A stretch of 64,000 bases of DNA from Primulina eburnea (GCF_022965805.1 NW_027331299.1:62001-126000); one strand, 5' to 3'. Counted from the first letter of the stretch, positions 23,761 through 35,870 are shown. Program-made: numbers and translations. The notes: a model not told the origin generated them from the letters alone.

Positions 23761-23806
23761 CCGGTTTTCCGGCTGTTGTTATGTCTGTATGTGTGCATAA
23801 CAACAG
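23761..23806 (+). other. Conserved paired stem-loops near the end of the C LTR
   Basis: ccgg-tttt-ccgg (23761-23772) abuts an 11-bp perfect stem, ctgttgttatg (23773-23783) with cataacaacag (23796-23806), around the loop tctgtatgtgtg. Second copy at 30490-30535. Probably in the transcribed R/U5 region, so it may act as RNA (inference). Confidence 0.7.
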
Positions 23807-24102
23807 GTGGGGCAGGATCTGGGTCACGCAGAGGATGAGAGACGGACATAGCGTGGTGATCACGGGCATAGCAGATGGCTAGTAGTTGTACCTTGTTATG
23901 TACTGTAGTTGAACACTGGATTATTGAGTACGTACCAGACAGGATATGTATATTATGTGTTCATGTTGTAATTAAATAAAAATATGATGCTTGTTTATAT
24001 GCATTAGAGTGAATGTTTAAAAGTAAAAATTTGACCCACTTTTTATTTAACGATCCATTTTATCCCAAAGAAAAGAGTTAGAGCCCGGGTCCCCACAACA
24101 GG

Positions 24103-24115
24103 TGGTATCAGAGCC
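24103..24115 (+). promoter_or_regulatory. Primer binding site of element C (initiator Met-tRNA)
   Basis: tggtatcagagcc lies five bases after the 5' LTR end. The untranslated leader of about 250 bp between here and the gag start at 24350 holds no other recognisable feature. Confidence 0.9.
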
Positions 24116-24349
24116 ATAGGTTCTGTAGACTGAGATAAGATAGAATGAGCGGGGTAGATTGAGTCTTCTTCCTTGCTTGTGCTGTGCTAGCATGTTTATT
24201 ACTTTCTTTATTACATGTTGTTTGGTATTTGATTTATTACAGCATGTAATAAACTGAATCAGAACCGATTCTAGATCAGAGGTAACTGACTAGAGAAGGG
24301 CTGAGACAGTTGTATATCTTGTATTCTAATCAGTTGGATTATTAGATAC

Positions 24350-26743
24350 ATGCCTCCTCGAAGAGCAGCAGTGCCTCTACGACCATTAGCACCAGAACAG
24401 GGGAGTACATCCGGAGATCCTATGGATGTTACAGCGACCCCTATGGAGACGTTGCTGAAGCGATTCCAGTCATTCCGACCACCGACCTTAAAGGGTACAG
24501 AAAATGCAATTGAATGCGAAAGCTGGTTGGAGGATATCGAGATGTTATTCGAGTCTCTAGGGTACAGTGATGAGAAGAGAGTGAAGCTCATTGGCCATCA
24601 ACTGCAAGACATTGCTAAACATTGGTGGTTGAATACTAAAAGAGCACTAGAACAGCGTGGCACTGAGATTACATGGAAAGTGTTCAAGACCGAGTTTTAT
24701 CAGCGATTCTTTCCTATATCCTACCGTAAAGATAAGGGCGCTGAATTTGCAAACCTGAAGCAAGGGCAATTGAACATCGAAGAGTACGTTGCTAAATTTT
24801 CTTCTTTGCTTCGCTTTGCACCTCACGTTTCAGGTAATGATGAGGCCATGGCGGATCAGTTTATAAATGGCCTGAATCCAGATATCTTTACGTTGGTTAA
24901 TACTGGGAGACCCGATAATTTCTCGGATGCGTTGAACCGTGCCAAAGGAGCAGAGGCAGGATTGCTTAGGCAACGGAGTGTGCCGTTTGTGGCTCCGAGT
25001 CCGAGACCGCCACTACCTCCAGCACAACATCCTCCTCGATTCGAAAGTGGTGGTAGCAATAGTGGACGCAAGGATCAGTTGAAAGCAAAGGGTAAACAGT
25101 TTAAGAGAGCAGGGAGTAGTTCTTCGAGCTCCAGCGGGTCAAGACAGAGAGGTTTTGGCCAGAGTCTAGAGGTAGCAAGCGGATATTGCAGTACTTGTGG
25201 AGGTAAGCATGCCACAGAACAATGTCAAGGTGTAGTGGGCAGGTGTAACGTATGCAAGCAACCAGGGCATTATGCCAAGGTCTGTCCTCAGAGAAGTGGT
25301 GCATCGAGATTCCAGGCTGCAGGGTCGTCTGCTTCCGTGACTCAGCCTGAGAGGCAAGCTTCATCTGTTCACTCGTTTCAGCCGCCACTTGCACAGACCC
25401 AGCCTCGAGCCAGAGGTGGCCAGCCAGGAAGTCAGCCTCAAAGACAACAGGCTCAAGTGTTTGCCTTGACTGAAGAGCAAGCACAGGATGCCCCAGATGA
25501 TGTCATAGCAGGTAACTGTTCCCTTTGTGGTTACCCTGCTTATATATTGATAGATACGGGTGCATCGCATACATTCATATCAGAACGATTTGCATTATTG
25601 CATTCTCTGCCTGTTGAGTCTTTATTAGATGTCGTGTCTATTACTTCTCCGATGGGAAGTGGTTTGATAGCTGTGACCACGGTTAGACATTGCATCTTAC
25701 GGTTTGAGGGTCATGAAATTGATCTAGATTGCATAGTACTCGGGTTAGATGATTTTGATTGTATAGTCGGTATTGACATGCTAACAAAGTACAGAGCTAC
25801 CGTGGACTGTTTCTACAAGATTGTCAGATTCAGACCCGAAATGACAGACGAGTGGAAATTCTACGGGAAGGGTTCCAGATCTCGGATTCCCTTGATTTCG
25901 GCTTTGGCTATGAATAAGTTGTTACAGAAAGGAGCAGATGGGTTCCTTGTGTATGCTGTAGATGTCCAGAAAGCTAGCCCGGCATTGGCAGATCTGCCAG
26001 TAGTACGGGAATTTCCAGATATTTTTCCAGAGGAGATTCCAGGGTTACCTCCAGTTCGAGAGGTAGATTTTAGTATCGATCTTATTCCAGGTACCACTCC
26101 TATTTCAAGAGCTCCATATAGGATGGCACCCATCGAACTCAAAGAACTGAAAGCACAGTTAGAAGATCTTCTAGCCAAGGGATATATCAGGCCTAGTGTA
26201 TCTCCTTGGGGCGCTCCAGTGCTGTTTGTGCGAAAGAAAGACGGATCGATGCGGTTGTGTATCGATTACAGGCAACTGAATAAGGCAACAATCAAAAATA
26301 AATATCCTTTGCCTAGGATTGATGATCTGTTTGATCAGTTGCAGGGATCCTCCGTCTATTCCAAGATTGATTTACGATCCGGATATCATCAGCTTCGAGT
26401 TCGAGATGTAGACATACCGAAGACAGCATTTCGAACCAGGTATGGGCATTACGAATTCATTGTTATGCCTTTTGGTTTGACAAATGCTCCGGCGGTATTC
26501 ATGGGCTTGATGAATCAAATCTTTCAGAGGTATTTGGATGATTTTGTTATTGTCTTTATCGATGATATTCTGGTGTATTCTAAGAACAGGAATGAGCATG
26601 CAGAACATCTCAGAATTGTGTTGCAAACACTAAGAAATGAGAGATTGTATGCCAAATTGTCAAAGTGCGAATTTTGGTTGAACCGAGTTGTCTTTTTGGG
26701 ACATATCATATCGGGAGATGGTATCTCCGTAGATCCGATGTAA
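24350..26743 (+). pseudogene. Element C gag-pol, first part: Gag, zinc knuckles, protease, RT (797 codons, stopped by a frameshift)
   Basis: Start MPPRRA at 24350 is the conserved gag start of this family. A retrotransposon Gag domain spans residues ~60-210 (HWW at 91-93, FANLKQGQ near 133-140). It is followed by a Ser-rich basic linker and two zinc knuckles (C280/C283/H287/C292 and C299/C302/H307/C312). The aspartic protease has DTG at 402-404. Reverse transcriptase spans ~570-790, with catalytic D674 ([10 protein letters not shown]) and FIDD at 736-739. Gag packages the RNA; protease cuts the polyprotein; RT copies RNA to DNA. The frame runs into a stop just after the SVDP motif, because one base has been inserted near 26738-26742 compared with element D. 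Pol continues in other frames at 26745. Confidence 0.94.
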
Positions 26744-26744
26744 A

Positions 26745-27161
26745 GTGGAAGCTGTGATTAGTTGGCCGAGACCGGCTTCTGTACCTGAAATACGCAGTTT
26801 CATGGGTCTCGCGGGATACTATAGACGATTCATCCAAGATTTCTCTCGTATTGCGAAGCCAATTACGCAATTGACACAGAAGAATGCACCATTCTTATGG
26901 TCTGAAGAATGTGAGTCTAGCTTTTTGGAATTGAAGAAGAGGCTGACCAGCGCACCTGTCCTGATGATTCCTTCAGGTACGGGTAATTTTGTTGTATATT
27001 GCGATGCCTCTCACAGAGGTTTGGGATGTATTCTTATGCAGCGAGGGCATGTGGTTGCATATGCCTCGAGACAATTGAAGACTCACGAGACGCGATACCC
27101 CATTCATGACCTTGAATTGGCGGCTATTGTATTTGCACTGAAGATCTGGCGTCATTATTGA
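26745..27161 (+). pseudogene. Element C pol, middle part: RT connection and first half of RNase H
   Basis: This 138-codon segment resumes the polyprotein after the frameshift. It has the conserved connection region ([13 protein letters not shown]) and the RNase H start (VVYCDAS, then [16 protein letters not shown]). It ends in a stop created by the 46-bp tandem duplication 27113-27204, which repeats the codons for the LELAAIV...WRHY stretch out of frame. It has no function on its own. Confidence 0.9.
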
Positions 27162-27204
27162 ATTGGCGGCTATTGTATTTGCACTGAAGATCTGGCGTCA
27201 TTAT
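27113..27204 (+). repeat. 46-bp tandem duplication inside the pol of element C
   Basis: 27113-27158 and 27159-27204 are identical (tgaattggcggc...cgtcattat). Elements B and D have one copy. 46 is not a multiple of three, so the duplication shifts the frame. It looks like replication or reverse-transcription slippage. Confidence 0.95.
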
Positions 27205-28929
27205 CTTTATGGCGAGAAATTCGAGATCTTTTCAGACCATAAAAGCTTAAAGTATTTGTTTTCTCAGTCGGAGTTGAATATGCGACAACGTAGATGGCTT
27301 GATCTGTTAAAAGACTTTGATTGCGAGATCAAATACTATCCAGGAAAGTCGAATGCAGCAGCTGATGCCTTAAGTCGAAAGGTATGTGCCTTATCCTTAT
27401 CGACGATAGGTGTTACGAAACTCGTTGAGAATTGCTGTTTCTCTGGATTAGACTTTGACACAGACATGAAGCCACTACGACTTGCTACTATTCAAGTCGA
27501 GCCAAACTTGATCAGAAGAATAAAAGAAGCACAAAGAACAGATCAGAATGTGCAAAGATCGATTCAGATGGTCAGAACAGGACACGTATCAGAATATCGG
27601 GTGCGTGAGAATGTGTTGTATGTAAATAACCGTCTAGTTGTGCCGGATGTTTCAGATTTGAGACATCAGATTATGTCTGAAGCACATTGTAGTCGGTTTA
27701 GTATTCATCCTGGTGGCCGAAAGATGTACAATGATCTGAAGACACAGTTCTGGTGGAAGCAAATGAAGTCAGACATTGCCGACTTTGTGTCTAAATGCTT
27801 AAATTGCCAACAGGTGAAGGCCGAGAGGAAGAAACCCGGAGGATTACTTCAGAGTTTGTCGATTCCTGAATGGAAATGGGACCACATTTCCATGGATTTT
27901 GTGACGAAGTTACCCCGATCTTCTCGAGGCTGTGATTCGATTTGGGTCGTGATCGACAGACTGACCAAATCAGCTTGTTTCATCCCGTACCGAATGACTT
28001 ATCGACATGATCAAATGGCGGAGATATATATTCGAGAGGTAGTCAGATTACATGGTGTGCCAAAGTCAATTGTATCAGATCGTGATCCACGATTCACTTC
28101 ACACTTCTGGCACAGTTTACAGCAAGCCTTAGGTACGACATTACACCTGAGTACTGCTTACCATCCTCAGACCGACGGACAGTCAGAGCGGACTATCCAG
28201 ATACTAGAGGATATGTTGAGAGCTGTAGTACTAGACTTTGGTACTAGTTGGCAAGATTCCCTACCTCTTTGTGAATTCTCCTACAATAATAGCTATCAAA
28301 CGAGTATTGAGATGGCACCGTTTGAAGCTTTATATGGCAAGAAGTGCAGATCTCCGCTATACTGGGATGACGTGTCAGAGGTACCAGAACTTGGGCCAGA
28401 TATGATTCGTGACATGACTGAGAAGGTGAAAGTCATTCAGAAGAGAATGAAGACGGCACAAGATAGACAAGCTAAATACGCCAATATCAGACGTAGACCG
28501 TTAGTATTCGAGGCAGGAGATAGAGTATTCTTAAAGATTTCTCCATTCAGAGGCGTTGTAAGATTTGGCAAACGCGGGAAACTATCTCCTCGATACATTG
28601 GTCCTTACGAGATTCTTGAGAAAATTGGCGATCGAGCTTATCGACTTGCACTTCCTCCTTCTCTATCCGGAATACATGACGTGTTTCATGTATCCATGTT
28701 GCGGAAATATATGCCAGATATTTCTCATGTCATTCAACCTGACGAAGCTGAACTTGATCAGACGTTGAGCTATGTGGAACAACCGATACAGATTCTTGAT
28801 CGGAAAAACAAGCAACTCAGAACGAAGAATATTCCACTTGTGAAAGTTCAGTGGAGTCGTCATGGCATCGAAGAAGCGACATGGGAGACAGAAGCAAGTA
28901 TGCGACAGAAACACCCCGAATTATTCTGA
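27163..28929 (+). pseudogene. Element C pol, last part: RNase H end, integrase, chromodomain-like C-terminus
   Basis: A 588-codon frame begins inside the second duplicate copy. It holds the end of RNase H ([17 protein letters not shown] near 68-73), the integrase zinc finger (H175, H182, C212, C215), the integrase core with D245, D306 and E342, the GPY motif near 480, and a chromodomain-like end at ~541-585 (IQILDRK...WSRHG...EATWE). The catalytic residues are intact, so the integrase part alone still looks functional. In this copy, however, it is cut off from gag and RT by frameshifts. The true reading frame continues from upstream; the nominal first codon is not a real start. Confidence 0.93.
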
Positions 28930-29018
28930 TGATGTAAGTATTAATCTAGCTTTGATGTCATTACTTTGATGCTTACATTGATAGAATGATGCGTGAGTTC
29001 GAGGACGAACTTTTATCT

Positions 29019-29032
29019 AAGAGGGGGAGAAA
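29019..29032 (+). promoter_or_regulatory. Polypurine tract of element C
   Basis: aagagggggagaaa immediately precedes the 3' LTR. The ~90 bp between the pol stop at 28929 and this tract holds only the gttcgaggacgaac block shared by the family. Confidence 0.88.
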
Positions 29033-30826
29033 TGTAATGCCCGAGAATTTGATTATCGTAATTTGCTATAAGATTAGTGAAGTAAATAGATATAATTGTA
29101 AACGGGCCATTACGAGACTAGATTGGACAAAGAATATAAATTTCACCAGTACCGGGCAGAACTAGTGGCGCCCGAGCGGTAGAAAGTGACCGCCCGAGCG
29201 CCAATGCTCAAGAGATGAACGTTCGGGCAGAATGTGTGGCGCCCGGGCGGTAAGTTATGACCGCCCGAGCGCCAGAGTCTCACACCTCGCGGCAGAACGT
29301 TCCGCGCCCGGGCGGTAGAACTCGACCGCCCGAGCGCCGAGCTCGCGCCCGGGCGGTAAGTTTCAACCGCCCGAGCGCCAGCGAAGATTTGCAAGAACGA
29401 GCCACGTTTCATTGGCATGCAAGGGAGATATATATAAAACGAAAATCCCTCAGAATTCTTATCAGAATAGAAAAGGGAAAAGCTCCGTGAAGCTTTTGCG
29501 ATTCTTGCGCCGGTAGTTTTCAATCCGTCCGTCTGAATTGAAATCCGACTTCGGTACCGTGTTCCTAGCGTTGTAGGCTACGCGTGGACGTAAGTTTTAT
29601 GATGTTTTGGCATGTCTTGAAATTATGATATTGCAGGAATCAGATATGATTCATATATGTTGTTTCTGACATATTAGACATCGTATAATTCCAAACGGAT
29701 TTAAGAACGGACACCGTATCGAATTGTTATGAATTTTAGAGTTGAATTGACTGGGTGTTGGTACCAGATTTATACCATTATCAGTTAGAAATTGGGGGAA
29801 TTGATATAGAATGTTTAATAGATAGATAGGTGCTGATTTGGATTAGTAATTGCTAAATTGTGTATCAATATTTCCATTTCAGATTCGTATTGGTGTCAAC
29901 CGTGACAGCAACAGTGCGACGAAAGGTATAAGTCATGTTTTGTTTGGGGAGATGCAACTCAAATAAGATATTATTTGAGTTTTCCAACCAAAATCACATA
30001 CGAGTATTATTAGATATATGGTAACATGTTATGAATTGTGTATAGCATTATATTCATTCTTTTAACATGTTTATGCTTTGATTTCAGAATTGTATTCAAG
30101 CATGTATGATCAGTATGATATTCAGATATGAATGTGATTATACGTTGTTTACATATGGATATTCATTGCATATGAGATAGGAGAGTCTTTGACAGGTATT
30201 GTCAGCTAGACGTTTCGGTGTATCTCAGAATAGGAGTAGGCATTACTCTTATTGCTGCCGTTGATACAGCTCAGACCGAAGTCTAGGAATGAGACATACA
30301 TTACCCCGATTGGAGGGTAGGTAGTGACGTCTTGTTCACCCGGGATCCCTAGAGTTCTAGTCGAGTCGAGTCCAGACATGATTTGATTCGCATTGCATTG
30401 CATGTGCATATGGTGTCATTCATGATAGCATGTTTCATGTTTAATTGATTATATGCATTTATACATGTTTATACTGGGATTTGTTCTCACCGGTTTTCCG
30501 GCTGTTGTTATGTCTGTATGTGTGCATAACAACAGGTGGGGCAGGATCTGGGTCACGCAGAGGATGAGAGACGGACATAGCGTGGTGATCACGGGCATAG
30601 CAGATGGCTAGTAGTTGTACCTTGTTATGTACTGTAGTTGAACACTGGATTATTGAGTACGTACCAGACAGGATATGTATATTATGTGTTCATGTTGTAA
30701 TTAAATAAAAATATGATGCTTGTTTATATGCATTAGAGTGAATGTTTAAAAGTAAAAATTTGACCCACTTTTTATTTAACGATCCATTTTATCCCAAAGA
30801 AAAGAGTTAGAGCCCGGGTCCCCACA
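29033..30826 (+). repeat. 3' LTR of element C
   Basis: 1,794 bp; I see a single difference from the 5' LTR, at about 29599. It carries the same GC-rich inverted repeats (29167-29379), TATA box and stem-loops (30490-30535). Confidence 0.94.
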
Positions 30827-33227
30827 ATCCTGCTATAAATCGATGGTAATAACCAGCTAGCCCAAGGAAACTACGTACCTCGGTCACAGTGGTAGGTCGT
30901 AGCCAGTTATTAACAGCTTCAATCTTGCTTGGATCCACTGATATGCCTTCTTTTGAGATAATATGGCCTAAGAATGATACTTGTTCAAGCCAAAATTCAC
31001 ATTTCTTCCATTTGGCATACAAATGTTTATCTTTCAAAGTTTGCAAAACTAATTGCAAATGTTCTCGATGCTCCTCTACAGTTCGTGAGTAGATGAGAAT
31101 ATCATCTATAAACACAATCACGAACTTGTCTAGAAATGGCTTGAAAATTCTGTTCATTAAATCCATGAAAGCAGCTGGTGCATTTGTTAGTCCAAATGGC
31201 ATTACAAGAAATTCATAATGCCCATACCTGGTTCGGAAGGCAGTCTTAGAAATATCATCTGACTTCACTTTTAATTGATGATAGCCTGATCGTAAATCAA
31301 TCTTCGAAAAGATAGCAGCTCCTTGTAGTTGATCAAACAAATCATCAATTCTAGGGAGTGGATACTTATTTTTGATTGTCACTTTGTTCAACTCCCGATA
31401 ATCAATGCATAGACGAAGGGTACCGTCTTTCTTTTTCACAAACAAAACAGGTGCACCCCACGGTGAAAAGCTCGGTCTAATAAACCCTTTATCAAGTAAC
31501 TCTTGTAACTGATCTTTCAGTTCTTTCATTTCTGTAGGAGCTAATCGATAAGGAGCTTTGGAGATCGGATGAGTTCCTGTCACAACATCAATTACAAATT
31601 CGATCTCTCTATCTGGGGGTAAGCCTGTTACATCATCAGGAAATACTTCTGGAAATTCACAAACGACATCTGTATCTTTTAGTTCACGAACCGGTGGATC
31701 AATAACTAAAACAGATGCTAAATATCCTTGACACCCCTTCTGTAATAATTTACAAGCCTTCATACAAGAGATTATCTGAGGAGGTAAGGATATACCTGCA
31801 CTTGCTACTGTGAATGGTTCAGCTCCTACTGGTGCAAACTTGATCATTTTCAGGCCACAGTCAATATTAACTATGTACTTCGAGAGCCAATCCATTCCCA
31901 ATATCACATCAAAATCGTTCATTTTCAAAACAATCAATTCAGCATACATCTGATGGCACTGGACATATATTGGACATCCTCGCACAATCTGATCTGTCTG
32001 TAATTCTTGCCCGGAAGGTAAGGCTATGGCGAGTTGTGTCTCTAGTGTACTTGCTGTAATGCCCAGTCTCTTTACAAATGATTCCGAAATAAAGGAATGC
32101 GTGGCTCCTGAATCTAGTAAAACAATAGCAGTAATACCAGAAATCAAGAACATACCGGTGATCATCGATGTATCCGCATCCACTTCTTCTTTGGTCATGG
32201 AGAAAAGGCGTCCCTGTACTTTCTCAGAACTTCCTGGACAATTCTTGGCTAGATGTCCTGGCTTTTTGCAACGATAACAAACATTAGAACCTTGCATACA
32301 CTCCCCGCCATGGAGTTTGCCACATTTAGGACAAGGTGGCATGTCCTGTTCTTTACGTGGAGGGGGACCCTTGCCACGAGGTTCCTCTGGTCGGGTACCT
32401 TTGCTATCGGTCTTCTTGCCTTGTCCTGTTGCTTGGCTCCTTTGGAAGTATTGCTGCCTTCGTTGTTGCCTGTCTATGTCAATGTCATGTTCATCCTGCT
32501 CCGCCATAAGTGCTCTTTCCACTATCTCTCCATACGTAGCAACTTTGGACATTCGTACATCTCTTTTAATTTCAGAGCGAAGTCCCCGCATGAAGTGTTC
32601 GCCCTTACTTGTATCATCTCGTGCAATATATGGTACGTATTGGACCCCAGCTTCAAATTGTTGTATGTATTCTGTCATTGCCATAGTTCCTTGCTTCAGG
32701 TTAAGGAAGTCGCTGGCTTTCTTAGCTCGTACGTCATTACTGAAATACTTGTTGTAAAACACAGTTTTAAAAGTTCCCCATGTCAATGGTTCAACCGGTA
32801 ATGCAACTCTTGCACTCTCCCACCATATTCTTGCATGCTTCGTTAACAAAAAGGTGGCACAAGTGACTTTATCAGCATCTTCCATATGAAGGTAGGAGAA
32901 GATGGACTCCAACGACTTAATCCACTCTTCTGCTACCGCTGGATCAGTGCTTCCCATGAACTCAGGAGGATTCAGACGTCGAAAACGATCATACACATCG
33001 GTTTGAACAGGCCCATGTCGGTGTACTATGGCTTGTGCTTGTGCCTGCTCATGTGTAGTCCGTTGCATCTCCAGTAGCTGCTGTATTTGTTCACCATGGA
33101 CTTTGGCTTGTTGTTGGAGTAATTGAGCGAAGTCATCAAAAGGTCGTGGCGCACTACCTTCACCTTCGACTGCTGGGGCCTTGCCCTTAGATGACTCTCC
33201 TTCCTGTACTTTACGTTTCGGTGGCAT
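30827..33227 (-). pseudogene. Element B gag-pol, first half: Gag, zinc knuckles, protease, RT; cut by element C
   Basis: The minus-strand frame starts at 33227 ([10 protein letters not shown]) and is open for ~800 codons until element C interrupts it at 30831. Gag domain lies at residues ~95-245 (IWWESA at 134-139, FLNLKQGT 174-181). Two zinc knuckles follow (C299/C302/H306/C310 and C317/C320/H325/C330), then protease (DSG at 372-374). RT has catalytic D644 ([10 protein letters not shown]) and FIDD at 706-709. The connection region [10 protein letters not shown] at 789-798 is the last B-encoded part. The Gag N-terminus differs clearly from C and D (Gln-rich, residues 36-70), so B is a separate family. 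The rest of pol continues at 22303 on the other side of C. Confidence 0.93.
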
Positions 33228-33361
33228 CGTCGCCTATCTTAACCTACAAGTAGGATACATAGACACATAACTTAGCATAAACTATGGGATACAAAGATAC
33301 TTACTTGCCGAGTTCCCCATGTGTAGATGAAGTGAAGTGTCTTTCCTGTCGAAGAACCGTG

Positions 33362-33374
33362 GGCTCTGATACCA
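33362..33374 (-). promoter_or_regulatory. Primer binding site of element B (initiator Met-tRNA)
   Basis: ggctctgatacca on the plus strand reads tggtatcagagcc on the minus strand, six bases from the LTR end at 33381. The ~130-bp leader to the gag start at 33227 has no other recognisable feature. Confidence 0.9.
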
Positions 33375-33380
33375 TTTAAA

Positions 33381-34307
33381 TGTCACACCCTTACTCTATA
33401 CTTAGCATGATTACCATAATCAAAATAAGGTTTGAATGATGTAACTATAGTATGAAGCAAATCAAACAAGAGGCATCACTTTGATGGTTTATAAAAATTT
33501 TGGCATGATGTCCCTATATTTTGTATACACCAAAACTCAAGCAATACTATTCATATATACATAAAAACATATTTCATATACAAACGTACATTGTACCATC
33601 ACATATATCATAGAACTTGTTTCAAACCCTGACATTAGTTTCATTATAATACATATGCGGAAGCTATACAATAAGAAGCCCGGTTCTTGTCGAGGTGAGA
33701 CACGTCACAACCATCCCTTGGTGAACCGGAATCCTATGCATCTTCACTACCTGATCCTGTAATACATGAGCTACGTGAGTTTATAAAACTCAATAAGTTG
33801 GCACTTATATGTATCAATATGCATCGAAGGAACATATATATCAAGTCGTGACAACAATGAAACTTTAAACCATGTCATATCATAGCATATATTCATGTTC
33901 ATGTTTGTACTTGAGCCTCATTAGTTGACCTGTACTACCGTGCTTGCTTTATTATATAGCTACTACTGTGTTGGACGTCAGGGAGCAACCTTTGGCAACC
34001 CCACGCCCCATGAACATATATTGGCCAATAGCTTTGGTGGACTTAAAACCACCCATGATGTCAACAAGCTCTATATAATGTAAAATCAATCATTTTTCCT
34101 TTCAATGTTCTTGTTCTTGGTCATGACATAGCACCCAACATCAATATTCATGAGTTCCTTACATATTTAATACATAACAATGGCATATGGTGCTATGTTT
34201 CATCAATAAACATACTAACAATGTACATATATCAATAAACCATGCAAAGCATTTGAAATCCATAATATTACTCATGTATTACTTCAAGAACATGCCAACT
34301 TACAGTC
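33381..34307 (-). repeat. 5' LTR of element B, first piece (interrupted by element D)
   Basis: 927 bp matching 18198-19124 with scattered substitutions. It ends with cagtc, the target duplicated by D, and continues at 42914. Confidence 0.92.
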
Positions 34308-34438
34308 TGTAATGCCCGAGATTTTATATCATGTTAATCTAAATTTGTTGAGTATGAATTAAGATGATAATAGTCGGGCCATTCCGAGACCACACGGGAC
34401 AAAGTGTATGAAATACACAAATTTGGGCCGAAGGGTTT

Positions 34439-34603
34439 GCGCCCGGGCGGAAGTATTGGACCGCCCGAGCGCCATTGAGTGAAGCAAGAAACCCGAGCGC
34501 CTCGCGCCCGGGCGGTAACTTATGTCCGCCCGAGCGCGAGTGAACAGAACGTCAGGGCCGAGAGTTTCGCGCCCGGGCGGAACTTTATTTCCGCCCGAGC
34601 GCG
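34439..34603 (+). promoter_or_regulatory. Three GC-rich inverted repeats in U3 of the D LTR
   Basis: Units at 34439-34473, 34503-34540 and 34568-34603 have the form gcgcccgggcgg - ~10 bp - ccgcccgagcgc, with the spacer sequence different in each. They precede the TATA run at 34653. The other LTR has the same block about 6,715 bp downstream (41154-41318). Confidence 0.75.
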
Positions 34604-34620
34604 AGACGTGGGGTGGAAAG

Positions 34621-34677
34621 ATTAAGCCAGTTGGCTTAATGCATGTGCGAGGTATATATGTATATATACTCACATGC
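34621..34677 (+). promoter_or_regulatory. Core promoter of the D LTR: TATA run inside inverted repeats
   Basis: A 9-bp perfect inverted repeat (34621-34640) is followed by gcatgtg, the run tatatatgtatatata (34653-34668), and cacatgc (34671-34677), so the TATA region lies within the loop of a second inverted repeat. Element E keeps the same arrangement. Promoter function is inferred. Confidence 0.55.
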
Positions 34678-35513
34678 AATTCATTTCCCTGAAACAAGAA
34701 ACGAGAGGTCCGAGGGAATTTCCATTCAATTCAATCGTGCGATCAATCCGTCCGTCTGATTTTGATTCTGACTTCGGTACCGAGTTCCTAGCAACGTAGG
34801 CTACAACTGGACGTAAGTTTTGCTACGTTTTGACATGATTTGAAATTATGCTATTGTCAGAATTGAATGGAACTCATATATGTTGTTCTTGACATAGTAG
34901 ACATCATAGAATCGAAGTCAGATTAAGAAATAGACTGATTATGGAATTGTTATGATTTTCTGATTATAATCAGTTGATACCGGACAGATTTGGATTATGG
35001 ATTGAATATAGATTGTATTGGATATGGGTTATGGATTGTAACTGTTATCAGGTGATATGGTATTGACGGGAATATGGAGATTGTACCGTTATGCCGTTGA
35101 TTTTGAATTAAATCGAGAATTATCAGATTATTATCGATTTGAGTGGTATATTGATATGAGATTATTCATATTGTCATTACCAGACAGACTGTGAATTCAG
35201 GACTTCGACTGAGCAGGAAACCGAGACTGCAACGAAAGGTATAAGTCAATGTGGTATTGGGAGATGGACTTAAGTCGGTTTAGACTTGGGTTTCCCTAAA
35301 TCACATACTTTATTTTATTGCATGGATATTTGCATTACCTTGATTAATGTACTTGTCCTCTTGGAATTAGATGACAGGTATTAGGCTAGTTATCTTGTGA
35401 CAGAAGTGCCGGATAGTGGTGGTATCGCCACGGCACATTGCACGATGTCTCAGGATAGGATATTAGCGATAGAACTACAGTCCATGACGGATAGGTCAGG
35501 ACACTGGATGTAT

Positions 35514-35697
35514 GGTTATATCGAGTAATGGAATCCATTACGGAATTCGATATAGGAACACCATATTTGGTTATATCGAGTAAAGGGGTTGGAATTCTTC
35601 TATTACGGAATTCGATATAGGAATACCGGGGCACTGGTTATATCAAGTAATAGAAATTATGGTTCCATCCTTTACGGAATTCGATATAGGAATACCA
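35514..35697 (+). repeat. Three tandem tatatcgag stem-loop units in the D LTR
   Basis: Same kind of unit as in element A: ggttatatcgag at the left arm and aattcgatatagg at the right arm, three times. The third unit has tatatcaag in this LTR and tatatcgag in the 3' LTR. Confidence 0.78.
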
Positions 35698-35870
35698 CAT
35701 CTGGAAACCGGGATCCCTAGACTAGGATTGAGTCTAGTCTTAAATGATGTAGCTACGAGTATTGTTTATGTTTCGGATTATGATACATATTCATGTTACC
35801 TGATTACATGCTTTATATTTGTTTATATGATTGCATGTTTCATTGATTTATACTGGGAGTATATTCTCAC

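Larger units (their letters stand above)
22304..24097 (+). repeat. 5' LTR of element C
   Basis: 1,794 bp. Contains four GC-rich inverted repeats (22438-22650), a TATA box (22702-22710), a splice-donor-like gtaagtttt at 22861, an acceptor-like tttcag ending at 23153, two adjacent stem-loops (23761-23806), and the gtccccaca end. Short open frames through the GC-rich part on both strands encode only repeat-driven sequence. Confidence 0.94.
22304..30826 (+). mobile_element. Element C: 8,523-bp Ty3/gypsy chromovirus inserted in the pol of B
   Basis: TSD atcct is at 22299-22303 and 30827-30831. Two 1,794-bp LTRs (tgtaatgcccgag...gtccccaca) appear to differ at a single site (ttttacgatg/ttttatgatg), so insertion was very recent. 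Primer site, gag-pol and polypurine tract are all present in order. The gag-pol is nevertheless broken by a one-base insertion and a 46-bp tandem duplication. The C-terminal chromodomain-like motif and long LTRs suggest the Tekay/Del group of chromoviruses (inference from motif memory, not a tree). Confidence 0.94.

Noticed and set aside
32253..32801. A 182-codon plus-strand frame inside element B
   Set aside because: It is the antisense shadow of B gag; no independent motif or conservation is visible.
34359..34697. A 112-codon minus-strand gene repeated in the D and E LTRs
   Set aside because: It occurs wherever the D-type LTR occurs, crosses the U3 repeats and TATA run, and has no domain.
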